Shown in pieces: positions 7,445-14,190 of a DNA stretch of 22,524 nucleotides. The stretch is from positions 1 to 22,524 of the forward strand of contig JAGXNU010000011.1 of NCBI GenBank assembly GCA_019894815.1, written 5' to 3'. Position 1 is the stretch's first letter; every line of letters starts with the position of its first letter. The stretch comes from Promethearchaeota archaeon. GTDB lineage: Archaea > Asgardarchaeota > Lokiarchaeia > Sigyniarchaeales > SOKP01. The notes beneath the pieces were generated by a model. The model saw nothing but the letters and a program-made list of their open reading frames with translations. It ran no database searches and was not told the origin of the DNA. A program made the position numbers and the translations under genes.

Positions 7445-8341
7445 ATGAAGATTGAATTTTTAAGGACTTTTGTATTTCTTGCAGAAGAAAAAAGCTTTTC
7501 TAAACTTGCTACTAAATTAAAAATGTCTCAGAGTACATTATCTCATCGTATTTCCCAGATAGAGCATGAATATGGAGATATTAAATTAATCAATAGAACA
7601 ACTCGAAAATTTGAAATAACCGAGGAGGGATCTATTTTCCTTGAGTATGCTAAAGGAATCGTAGAATTGTACGATAAAAGCAAGAAAAAGTTAGCAAAAT
7701 ATAGTGATAAAATCACTGAAGATATAATCATTTCAGCTTCAACACTTCCGGGGTCACATATTTTACCAAAATATATTGCCCAATTCAGAGAACGATATCC
7801 CAACGCTAATTTTAAAATTGTAATTAATAATTCTGCACAATCCTTGGAGTTAATCACAAAAAATCAAGTGGATTTTGCAGGTGTCGGAAGTTTTATGGGA
7901 CATACAGGAGAGAATTTTGATGTTATAAAAATTGGAGAAGAAAACTTAAAGTTTGTTTGCTCTCCTAACCATGAACTCGTAAAAAAGAATAATACTATCC
8001 TATTTAAAGAATTAATAAAATTCCCATTTATTAGTAGAGAGAAGGGATCAGGAACACGCGATATTTTCGAACATAATTTTCTCGAGCATGATAAGTTAGA
8101 TAGTAAATTAGCCATGGACAATAATGATTCAATTATATCAGCAATTTGCGAATCTGATTATATCTCTGTTCTTAGCGAGACAATTGCACAAAAAGCTGTG
8201 AATGCAGGACTTATTGAATTTTTAGAAATTGAAGGATATCCAATCATAACATCTCGGGACATATATTTCATAAAGCCTAAAGATAAAGAACTTGCTCTCC
8301 TAAAGAAAAAATTCTGGGAAACTTTAATCAAAGAGCTTTAG
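7445..8341 (+). CDS. LysR family transcriptional regulator
   Basis: A full-length 298-residue LysR protein. The N-terminal winged helix-turn-helix includes FLRTFVFLAEEKSFSKLATK and LKMSQSTLSHRISQIE (5-40), followed by the family's NRTTRKFEITEEG wing. A linker helix leads to a substrate-binding domain in two lobes (about 88-298), starting IIISASTLPGSHILPKYI. The ligand loop REKGSGTRDIFE (about 199-210) is typical of the CysB/CysL-like branch that responds to anionic or sulfur metabolites. LysR proteins are mostly bacterial, so this is probably an old acquisition. It is divergent from dsrE-tusA with an ATC-N9-GAT site between them, which suggests it controls those genes. No Shine-Dalgarno sequence is seen. 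The effector is not identifiable. Confidence 0.93.
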   Translation: MKIEFLRTFVFLAEEKSFSKLATKLKMSQSTLSHRISQIEHEYGDIKLINRTTRKFEITEEGSIFLEYAKGIVELYDKSKKKLAKYSDKITEDIIISASTLPGSHILPKYIAQFRERYPNANFKIVINNSAQSLELITKNQVDFAGVGSFMGHTGENFDVIKIGEENLKFVCSPNHELVKKNNTILFKELIKFPFISREKGSGTRDIFEHNFLEHDKLDSKLAMDNNDSIISAICESDYISVLSETIAQKAVNAGLIEFLEIEGYPIITSRDIYFIKPKDKELALLKKKFWETLIKEL

Positions 8342-8441
8342 CTTTACTTAACAAGTATTTAATTAAGAAATTTGCTCTAATAATAGAGAAGAGCGGTTTT
8401 TCCATTTAGTATGACAAATGGTTTCCATTTATTTTGGAAAA

Positions 8442-8840
8442 TCACAACTTCTTAAAATCTAGAGAAATTGAATTTATACAATATCTTAAGCCTGTTGGTT
8501 TCGGTCCATCCTTAAATACATGACCAAGATGACCACCACATTTTTTGCATAAAACTTCCGTACGAAGCATCCCAAAACTTCGATCTGTTTTAGTTTCAAT
8601 ATTTTTTTCATATTTAGGTACATAGAAACTTGGCCAACCACACCCAGACTCGAATTTAGTCTTTGAATCAAATATGGGTGCTCCACATCCAGCACAAATA
8701 TATTCTCCTTTCTCATGATTATCCCAATACTTACCCGTGAAAGGACGTTCAGTGTCTTTATTACGCATTACTTGATATTGTTCTTTTGTCAGTTTCTTGC
8801 GCCATACAGCATCCTTAGTCTTATCTTCTGTTTCTTCCAT
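8442..8840 (-). CDS. msrB: Peptide-methionine (R)-S-oxide reductase
   Basis: MsrB repairs R-methionine sulfoxide in proteins, with thioredoxin as the usual reductant. The 132-residue protein is complete for the family: WRKKLTKEQYQVMRNKDTER, then PFTGKY. The two zinc CxxC pairs are CAGC (in YICAGCGAPIFDSKTKFESG) and CKKC (in LCKKCGGHLGHVFKDGP). The GCGWPSF substrate segment and the catalytic Cys in RYCINSISLDF are also present. The resolving Cys is not obvious beyond the zinc ligands. Start is ATG (8840-8838). It converges with the LysR gene. The 100-base gap has short dyads (for example CCATTT at 8402-8407 with AAATGG at 8416-8421) that could end transcription. Confidence 0.96.
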   Translation of the reverse strand: MEETEDKTKDAVWRKKLTKEQYQVMRNKDTERPFTGKYWDNHEKGEYICAGCGAPIFDSKTKFESGCGWPSFYVPKYEKNIETKTDRSFGMLRTEVLCKKCGGHLGHVFKDGPKPTGLRYCINSISLDFKKL

Positions 8841-9069
8841 GGTAACTAATAATGCTAATTAGGTTAATTATTCATTATCATTATAAAAAATGCATATTCT
8901 ATTAATTTCTTCTTATTTTTTATAATTAGAGCATTTTTTATGATAATAGGCAAGAGGATTTTTAAAGATCCCTAAATCATAAAAAAACAAAAAATTCATA
9001 AAATCCAGAAAATTAATGAATCTATAATATTAATAAAAAATTAATTATGAGAAATATAGGTGAAAATTA

Positions 9070-10635
9070 ATGTCTGTTCCAATATTGATATTAAGGGAAG
9101 GAACTGAGCAAACTAAGGAAAAAGAAGCCAGAATGCAAAATATTAATGCAATGATGGCGATAACAGAGACTGTTAGATCAACACTCGGGCCAAAAGGAAT
9201 GAATAAAATGCTTGTTGATGGAACTGGTGATGTAACAATTACAAACGATGGCGCTGAAATCTTGAAAAGTTTGAGTATTGAAAATGTGGCCGCTAATATG
9301 ATGGTAAACGTCGCTAAATCAATAGATGATGATATAGGTGATGGGACCACATCTGCTGTTATTTTTTCAGCACAATTATTAGCAAATGCACTGGAACTAA
9401 TCGAACAAGATGTTCATCCTAAACCCATTACACATGGCTTTCATTTAGCTGCTAAAAAAGCTCTTTCAATTGTGGATAAAATCGCTGAAAATATCTCAGC
9501 TGATGATGAAGAAATCTTGAAAAAAGTTGCAATCACAGCAATGAATTCCAAAGACGTTATGGGCTTAAAAGACTTTTTCGCGGAAATTGCAGTTAAAGCA
9601 ATAAATCAAATAAAAGAAGAAGGTAATACTTTTTCCAAAGTTGGAAACGTAAAAATAGTCAAGGCACCTGGAAAATCACTCAAAGACACCGAACTGATCA
9701 ATGGAGTTTATATTGAAAAGGAAAAAGTAAACGCCATGATGCCTGACATCGTTAAAAATGCTAAAATCGCTGTCATAAGGAAGAAATTGGATGTGTCCAA
9801 AACAGAAATTTCTGGAGAAATTCGCATTACTAATCCTGCTGATATACAGAAATTCCTAGATCAAGAAGAAAAAATATTGTTTGATTACCTTAAAATCTTC
9901 AAGGATTTAGGAGTAACCATGGTTGTCAACAACAAGGACATTTCAGATAAATTTGGTGCATTTTTAGCAAGAGAAGGGATCGCTGCGATTAAGAATTTGG
10001 GAGACAGTGATATTACAGCTGTTACTAAAGCTACAGGAGCTACAAGAATCGATGATCTAATGTCTTTAAGTGAAAATGAGTTGGGTTATGCTGAAAGTAT
10101 AAAGTTCCAAAAAATCGACAAGAATGAATTTACGCTATTCACAGGGTGTAAGAATCCCAAGTCTGTTTCAATCTTGCTGAAAGGAGGCTTGGATAAGATT
10201 TTAGGCACAACAGAAGTAACATTACATGATATTTTATCTGTTGTTGCAAAAGTCGTTGATACTAAGAAGGTTGTTGCTGGGGGTGGTGCTATATATATCG
10301 AATTAGCTAAACATTTAAGAGAATATGCTAATGAAATCAGTGGTAAAGAACAATTAGCCATTACTGCATTTGCTCTTGCTCTTGAAGAAATCCCTAAGAC
10401 ATTGATCAAAAACGCTGGACTAGATGAGATTGAAAATATGACTGATTTAAGAGCAGCTCATAAATCTGACGCTGATAAATGGGTTGGCATTGATACATTA
10501 ACCAATTCTATAAGCAACAATTATGATAAAGGCATAATAGAGCCTGCTGCTTTAATCAAACATGTTATAAAATCTGGTAGTGGATTAGCCAATCTAATTT
10601 TACGCGTTGATAGAATTATTAATGCTAAAGGCTAA
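9070..10635 (+). CDS. Thermosome (group II chaperonin) subunit
   Basis: An ATP-driven protein-folding chamber subunit, the archaeal counterpart of CCT. It has 521 residues in the usual equatorial-intermediate-apical-intermediate-equatorial order. Signatures are TVRSTLGPKGMNKMLVD (about 34-50), TNDGAEILK, the nucleotide-binding GDGTTSAV (near 90) and VVAGGGAIYIELAKHLREYA (about 398-417). The equatorial domain closes with VGIDTLTNSI and a helix ending VDRIINAKG. It is slightly short because the glycine/methionine-rich tail common in thermosomes is missing. The apical domain (about 200-360) is complete, so the built-in lid should be present. GGTGA lies 6 nt ahead of the ATG. A hairpin and T-run follow the gene. 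Only one chaperonin subunit gene is visible here, so I give no alpha or beta label. Confidence 0.96.
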   Translation: MSVPILILREGTEQTKEKEARMQNINAMMAITETVRSTLGPKGMNKMLVDGTGDVTITNDGAEILKSLSIENVAANMMVNVAKSIDDDIGDGTTSAVIFSAQLLANALELIEQDVHPKPITHGFHLAAKKALSIVDKIAENISADDEEILKKVAITAMNSKDVMGLKDFFAEIAVKAINQIKEEGNTFSKVGNVKIVKAPGKSLKDTELINGVYIEKEKVNAMMPDIVKNAKIAVIRKKLDVSKTEISGEIRITNPADIQKFLDQEEKILFDYLKIFKDLGVTMVVNNKDISDKFGAFLAREGIAAIKNLGDSDITAVTKATGATRIDDLMSLSENELGYAESIKFQKIDKNEFTLFTGCKNPKSVSILLKGGLDKILGTTEVTLHDILSVVAKVVDTKKVVAGGGAIYIELAKHLREYANEISGKEQLAITAFALALEEIPKTLIKNAGLDEIENMTDLRAAHKSDADKWVGIDTLTNSISNNYDKGIIEPAALIKHVIKSGSGLANLILRVDRIINAKG

Positions 10636-10641
10636 ATTATT

Positions 10642-10666
10642 GCATTTTTCAAAAATGCTCTTTTTT
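10642..10666 (+). terminator. Terminator candidate after the thermosome gene
   Basis: GCATTTTT (10642-10649) and AAAAATGC (10651-10658) are perfect complements around one base, so in practice a stem of about 6 bp with a small loop. T-runs follow at 10661-10666 and again near 10675-10682. The position 7 bases after the stop codon suits an intrinsic-like archaeal terminator. T-runs alone can also suffice in archaea. Confidence 0.5.
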
Positions 10667-10748
10667 ATTATATCTTTTTTTTCCTTAAATATCAGCTAAA
10701 TAGTTTCAATTTTTCCCAATTTTTTCCCTCCTAAGGGATAGAAAAGCA

Positions 10749-10756
10749 TTTAAATT
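10749..10756 (+). promoter_or_regulatory. TATA-box candidate for PEP carboxykinase
   Basis: TTTAAATT lies 70 bases ahead of the pckG start, preceded by the purine-rich GAAAAGCA that could be a BRE-like element. The predicted leader is about 40 nt. Assigned by pattern and spacing only. Confidence 0.4.
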
Positions 10757-10818
10757 GATTATCCCCTTCTAATCCTTATCTCAATAACTACTCAATAATA
10801 ATTTAACAGCTGATTTTA

Positions 10819-12732
10819 ATGGATTATCTAAAGGAAATAGAAGGTTTAGTAATCAAAGGAATACTTACAGAACCAGATTTTGAGAAATTAAATGCTCTAA
10901 ATAATCAATATGTCTTGCACATAATTCATCAATTTGTAGATTTGTGCAAACCTAGCAAACTTACTGTTATCTCTGATTCTGAAAAGGACATTATGTATGT
11001 AAGGCAAAAAGCAATTGAAAAGCACGAAGAATCCAAGTTAAATATAAATGGTCACACGGTTCATTTTGATGGATTCATTACAATGTCTAATCACGATCAA
11101 GCAAGGGATAAAGGAAATACAAAGATTTTAATTCCTAAAGGAGGATATAAACCACCAGCTTTGAACACTGTTGATAGGGATGAAGGTTTGCTGGAAGTCT
11201 TGAAAATTATGGAAGGTTGCATGAAAGGGAATGAGTGCATTATTAGGTTTTTCTGCCTTGGTCCTAAAAACTCGAAATTCTCTATTCTCTCTCTTCAACT
11301 CACAGATTCACTATATGTAGCGCATTCAGAGGATCTATTGTATCGAGCGGGATATGAAGAATTCAAAAAATTAAATAACTCCGACAATTTCTTTTATTTC
11401 ATCCATTCAGCTGGAGAATTAATAGGAGATCCCCCTGTTACTAAAAATTTAAAAGATCGAAGAATATACGTGGATTTAAAAGAATCCAGAGTCCTTTCTG
11501 TTAATAATCAATATGCTGGTAATAGTTTAGGCTTAAAAAAATTAGCCCTTAGATTAGCTATTCACAAGGCAAATAATGAAGATTGGCTTACAGAACATTA
11601 CTTCATAATGGGAGTTTGTCCAAAAGGAAAAAATCGAGTGACTTATTTTGCTGGTGCTTACCCCAGTGCTTGTGGAAAAACATCTACAGCAATGTTACCC
11701 GGTCAACAAGTTGTTGGTGATGATATTGCTTATTTACGTTCTTGGGACGATGGATTTGCTCATGCTGTCAATATAGAAAGAGGTATCTTTGGAATTATAA
11801 AGGATGTAAATCCAATCGACGATCCCGTTATATATGAAGCTCTTACAACCCCACGAGAGACTATTTTCTCTAATATCCTAATTAAAGATGGAGAATCATA
11901 CTGGTTAGGCATGGGTAAAGATGCCCCAAACGAAGGATTTAATTTTTCTGGTAATTGGAATGACAAAAAAACAGATGAAAATGGAAACTCGATACCACTC
12001 GCTCATCCTAATGCGAGATATACAATAAGACTTAGCGAATTATCTAATACGGACAACAGACTTGAGGATCCAGAAGGAGTGCCCCTCCATGGTATATTTT
12101 ATGGGGGTCGAGATTCAAATACCATGCCCCCAGTAATAGAAAGTTTAAATTGGGAACATGGAATATTTCTCGGAGCTACAATTGAATCTGAAACTACATC
12201 CGCAACAATAGGAACTGAAGGAGTGAGAAAATCAAGCCCAATGGCTAATCTTGATTTCTTAGTTGTCCCTTTAGGTAAATATCTAAATAATCACGAAAAA
12301 TTTGGAAATCAATTAAAGCATTGTCCAAAAGTGTTTTCCACTAATTATTTTCTTAAAGGTGAAAAAGGAAAATATTTGAACGGAATACTCGATAAGAAAG
12401 TATGGATAATATGGGCAGAAGGGAGAACTCAAGGTGATTTTGAAGCGATTAAAACACCAATTGGATACCTTCCATTATATAAAGATTTGAAAAATTTATT
12501 TGAACTGGAATTAGGAAAATCCTATTCGGAGACAGATTATATCGAGCAATTTTCAATAAGAATAAAAAATATTTTAGCAAAATTTGATCGGATGGAAACA
12601 ATGTTCAAAGCTGAAAAAGACATACCAGAATTTATATGGACTATTCTTAATAAACAGAAAACCGATTTAATCAAACTAAAGAATGATAAGGGAAAGGATG
12701 TTATCTTTCCAAATGATTTTATTAAAAAATGA
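10819..12732 (+). CDS. pckG: Phosphoenolpyruvate carboxykinase (GTP)
   Basis: Interconverts oxaloacetate plus GTP with phosphoenolpyruvate, CO2 and GDP, the link between the C4 pool and gluconeogenesis. The 637-residue length suits the GTP-dependent class (about 600-640), not the ATP class (about 530). The hallmark kinase loop AGAYPSACGKTSTAMLP lies near 277-293, followed by the metal-binding GDDIAYLR. GIFYGGRDSNTMPPVIESLN and HGIFLGATIESETTSAT cover the nucleotide and mobile-lid region. The usual D-P-F-A-M-R-P segment of bacterial and animal enzymes is replaced by MANLDFLVVPLGKYL, a divergence I associate with archaeal PEPCKs. It is a single gene with its own TATA candidate. It converges with the small GTPase gene (25-base gap). 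GTP specificity is inferred from the family. Confidence 0.93.
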   Translation: MDYLKEIEGLVIKGILTEPDFEKLNALNNQYVLHIIHQFVDLCKPSKLTVISDSEKDIMYVRQKAIEKHEESKLNINGHTVHFDGFITMSNHDQARDKGNTKILIPKGGYKPPALNTVDRDEGLLEVLKIMEGCMKGNECIIRFFCLGPKNSKFSILSLQLTDSLYVAHSEDLLYRAGYEEFKKLNNSDNFFYFIHSAGELIGDPPVTKNLKDRRIYVDLKESRVLSVNNQYAGNSLGLKKLALRLAIHKANNEDWLTEHYFIMGVCPKGKNRVTYFAGAYPSACGKTSTAMLPGQQVVGDDIAYLRSWDDGFAHAVNIERGIFGIIKDVNPIDDPVIYEALTTPRETIFSNILIKDGESYWLGMGKDAPNEGFNFSGNWNDKKTDENGNSIPLAHPNARYTIRLSELSNTDNRLEDPEGVPLHGIFYGGRDSNTMPPVIESLNWEHGIFLGATIESETTSATIGTEGVRKSSPMANLDFLVVPLGKYLNNHEKFGNQLKHCPKVFSTNYFLKGEKGKYLNGILDKKVWIIWAEGRTQGDFEAIKTPIGYLPLYKDLKNLFELELGKSYSETDYIEQFSIRIKNILAKFDRMETMFKAEKDIPEFIWTILNKQKTDLIKLKNDKGKDVIFPNDFIKK

Positions 12733-12757
12733 GTATTTTTGTTTTACATTAAAATTT

Positions 12758-13438
12758 TCAGATTAAAAGCTTCATTCCTTCTCTGACTTTATACGTTCGC
12801 TCTTGACGATTGACGGCGATAAACCTCTTTATTTCTAGGTTATTTAACAAATCCCGCATCTCGATCTTATCCTTGTCCAATTTCTTAGCAAGACCTTCAA
12901 TATCTAATTCGTAAGTTCGTAGCACCTTGAGCAGCGAAGAATAATTCTCATAAATTTGGTTAACAATATACTTTAATGCTTTGTCTAAATTTTCACCCGT
13001 CCTAGTAGTCGTGGGGAATATAATAGCATCCGGTGGTAAATAATTTTGAGAACGGACAATTTCTGGATGCCTAGCTCCAGCGATATCCTGCTTATTTGCT
13101 AAATATACTATTGGGGTTCCAGGCAGTAAAGATTTCCTCACATTATTAAGTATTATGAGTCCATCTTCGTCCTTATCAGGGTGGGCCGCATCAAACATGA
13201 AAATGATCCCATCAGTGCCTTGTACTATAACATCTCTCATTACTTTAAATCTTAACAAACCGGGTGTTCCAAATAGAAACACATCAAATCCATTCAACTT
13301 AACTATTCCAAGATCCATTCCGACCGTATAATAGTTATTATCTCTCGCCTTTGCTTCCACATTGAGAGCTTTTTCATCAAAATGACTTATTAATGTTGAT
13401 TTACCACATCTTAGTGGCCCGCAAACGCATATCTTTAT
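12758..13438 (-). CDS. MglA/COG2229-like small GTPase with a winged-helix tail, probable ATA start
   Basis: A Ras-superfamily GTPase of about 226 residues. The first conventional start codon (GTG at 13360) would cut off the P-loop. Reading further upstream in the same frame gives IKICVCGPLRCGKSTLI with a perfect G1 (GPLRCGKS), and a stop lies at 13447-13445. No ATG, GTG or TTG occurs between. ATA at 13438-13436 sits 6 nt after GGTGA, the same spacing as the thermosome gene, so I take it as the start; ATT at 13444 is the alternative. Other motifs (ATA = 1) are G3 FGTPGLLRF (56-64) with Leu where the catalytic Gln is expected, G4 NKQD (115-118) and G5 TTTRTGENL. Residues about 176-226 (YELDIEGLAKKLDKDK to the end) look like a winged helix. 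A sequencing error at the start is a possible alternative. Confidence 0.8.
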   Translation of the reverse strand: MKICVCGPLRCGKSTLISHFDEKALNVEAKARDNNYYTVGMDLGIVKLNGFDVFLFGTPGLLRFKVMRDVIVQGTDGIIFMFDAAHPDKDEDGLIILNNVRKSLLPGTPIVYLANKQDIAGARHPEIVRSQNYLPPDAIIFPTTTRTGENLDKALKYIVNQIYENYSSLLKVLRTYELDIEGLAKKLDKDKIEMRDLLNNLEIKRFIAVNRQERTYKVREGMKLLI

Positions 13439-13477
13439 CGTAATTCACCTTAAATTTTAATAAAAATTTGTCGGATT

Positions 13478-13494
13478 TAGTGTTTCAAACACTA
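13478..13494. repeat. 17-base perfect palindrome
   Basis: TAGTGTTTCAAACACTA is a perfect dyad around a single central C. It overlaps the end of the first 14-base direct repeat and lies 40 bases upstream of the proposed GTPase start. Size and symmetry suit an operator for a dimeric helix-turn-helix regulator of that gene. Function inferred. Confidence 0.5.
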
Positions 13495-13516
13495 TTATTA
13501 TTATTATTATTATTAT
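13494..13516. repeat. ATT trinucleotide tract
   Basis: Seven and two-thirds uninterrupted copies of ATT, directly next to the palindrome. Such tracts can slip in length during replication, which would shift the spacing of upstream promoter elements of the minus-strand GTPase gene. Confidence 0.8.
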
Positions 13517-13905
13517 GTTTTTATTACATTTTTTGTTTAAAATATAAATTAATACCTAGATAATATGAGTGAGATGCAATCTATTGCGATATCAATAATA
13601 GCGCAATAATAACCCCGTTAAAAGAATGACCGATATCGACGAAATCGAAAAATTTTCTTCGTTTTTGTATATAAAATAAATTAATCCACATTTATAAATT
13701 TGCCCCTAACTTCAATTTGTCGGATTTTTCACGGTAAAAAGGCGAATAGTTTGGTCTTTTTTTCTTGGGGAAAAAAGGAAGAAACGGAATTTCAAGATCC
13801 AATTTCCATAGTGGATTTGAGATTATCAATAAATAATTTTTGATAATAGGATTTGTTATTTTTAAATTATATTTATGGATGTAGATATACTTTTTTGTCA
13901 TCATT

Positions 13906-13931
13906 ATTTTGAGAGGAAAAGCTCTCAAAAT
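13906..13931. repeat. 10-bp perfect hairpin
   Basis: ATTTTGAGAG (13906-13915) and CTCTCAAAAT (13922-13931) pair perfectly around the six-base loop GAAAAG. It is the longest simple hairpin in the window and lies just before the terminator-like element at 13940-13958. It may be the 3' stem of an untranslated RNA, or a DNA-level operator. Confidence 0.6.
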
Positions 13932-13939
13932 CGTTCATT

Positions 13940-13958
13940 CCTAAATTAGGCTTTTTTT
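13940..13958 (+). terminator. Terminator-like element with no gene upstream
   Basis: CCTAA-A-TTAGG (13940-13950) is followed by C and seven T (13952-13958). The only plus-strand gene ending upstream is pckG, 1.2 kb away past a convergent gene, so the element has no coding gene to terminate. It could end a non-coding RNA. The short stem makes it weak on its own. Confidence 0.3.
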
Positions 13959-13969
13959 CCGTAATAAAC

Positions 13970-14010
13970 TGATCAAATATCGCGAAAAGTTGATCAAATT
14001 CACGCGAAAA
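13970..14010. promoter_or_regulatory. Two 21-bp tandem repeats upstream of the hdr operon
   Basis: TGATCAAAT begins at 13970 and again at 13991, and each copy is followed within 2-4 bases by CGCGAAAA. The 21-base period is two helical turns, so a protein would meet both sites on the same face of the DNA. The block ends 30 bases before the TATA candidate of the operon, the usual place for an archaeal activator site. The nearest regulator candidates are the Lrp-type proteins at 20894 and 6192. Confidence 0.5.
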
Positions 14011-14039
14011 AATGTAAAATTCGTACATTATATGCAATC

Positions 14040-14048
14040 TTTAAATAT
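14040..14048 (+). promoter_or_regulatory. TATA-box candidate for the hdr-met operon
   Basis: TTTAAATAT sits 143 bases before the hdrA start. With normal archaeal spacing transcription would begin near 14070-14075, giving a leader of about 115-120 nt. That is unusually long for this window and begins right before the folded element at 14080-14153. Confidence 0.45.
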
Positions 14049-14079
14049 GAAATAGTCATTAATACTCATTATAAAGATA

Positions 14080-14153
14080 TATCTTACTGGAATTAACAAT
14101 ATCTTTTTTTTTTGATCGTTAATTCATTACTAATGTAGTAATTTTGTAAGATA
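14080..14153 (+). ncRNA. Candidate structured 5' leader, three-way junction
   Basis: Three perfect helices nest without conflict. P1 is TATCTTAC (14080-14087) with GTAAGATA (14146-14153). P2 is GAATTAAC (14090-14097) with GTTAATTC (14118-14125), capped by a T-rich loop that can add three more pairs (ATC 14101-14103 with GAT 14114-14116). P3 is ATTACTA (14126-14132) with TAGTAAT (14136-14142) around an ATG triloop. Junction strands are TG, none, and TTT, so P2 and P3 abut and could stack. A purine-rich A-tract and the hdrA start follow. The fold begins just inside the predicted transcript. I know no described archaeal riboswitch of this shape. The helices are AU-rich, so chance remains possible. 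Confidence 0.45.
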
Positions 14154-14190
14154 AAAAAAAAAATAATAAAATACCAAAAACTGAAGAAAA

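Larger units (their letters stand above)
13465..13727. repeat. 14-base direct repeat, two copies
   Basis: AATTTGTCGGATTT occurs exactly at 13465-13478 and again at 13714-13727, 249 bases apart. The CG pairs stand out in this AT-rich stretch. The first copy lies 27 bases upstream of the ATA start proposed for the minus-strand GTPase gene, within its promoter or leader. The second has no neighbouring start. It may be a regulator binding site. Confidence 0.5.
13439..14190. other. Long non-coding region between divergent genes
   Basis: About 750 bases without a credible gene, against 240 or less for every other gap. It holds a perfect palindrome, an ATT tract, a 14-base direct repeat, several hairpins, a T-run terminator-like element, two 21-bp tandem repeats, a TATA candidate and a folded leader (separate entries where clear). 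Further dyads are TATTGCG/CGCAATA (13582-13588, 13602-13608) and ATTATCAA/TTGATAAT (13822-13829, 13840-13847). A TATA-like AAATATAAATT near 13540-13550, with the terminator-like element at 13940-13958, leaves room for a plus-strand untranslated RNA of about 390 nt. I found no tRNA, SRP RNA or RNase P RNA signature. Confidence 0.5.

Noticed and set aside
10086..10409. Antisense open frame of 107 codons within the thermosome gene
   Set aside because: The sense strand encodes conserved chaperonin sequence throughout, and the antisense product has no recognisable feature.
13494..13516. ATT tract as part of a CRISPR array
   Set aside because: It is a simple trinucleotide repeat without spacers, and no cas genes are present. 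No CRISPR array was seen anywhere in the window.
13692..13928. Minus-strand open frame of 78 codons in the long gap
   Set aside because: It starts at TTG inside a perfect hairpin, is low-complexity Lys/Ile/Tyr/Pro sequence without domain character, and lacks a ribosome binding site. It is most likely chance in AT-rich DNA.
13560..13960. RNase P RNA or SRP RNA in the long gap
   Set aside because: I found neither the conserved RNase P core elements nor the SRP helix 8 motif with its GGAAG-type loop, and the tract is too AT-rich for those stems.
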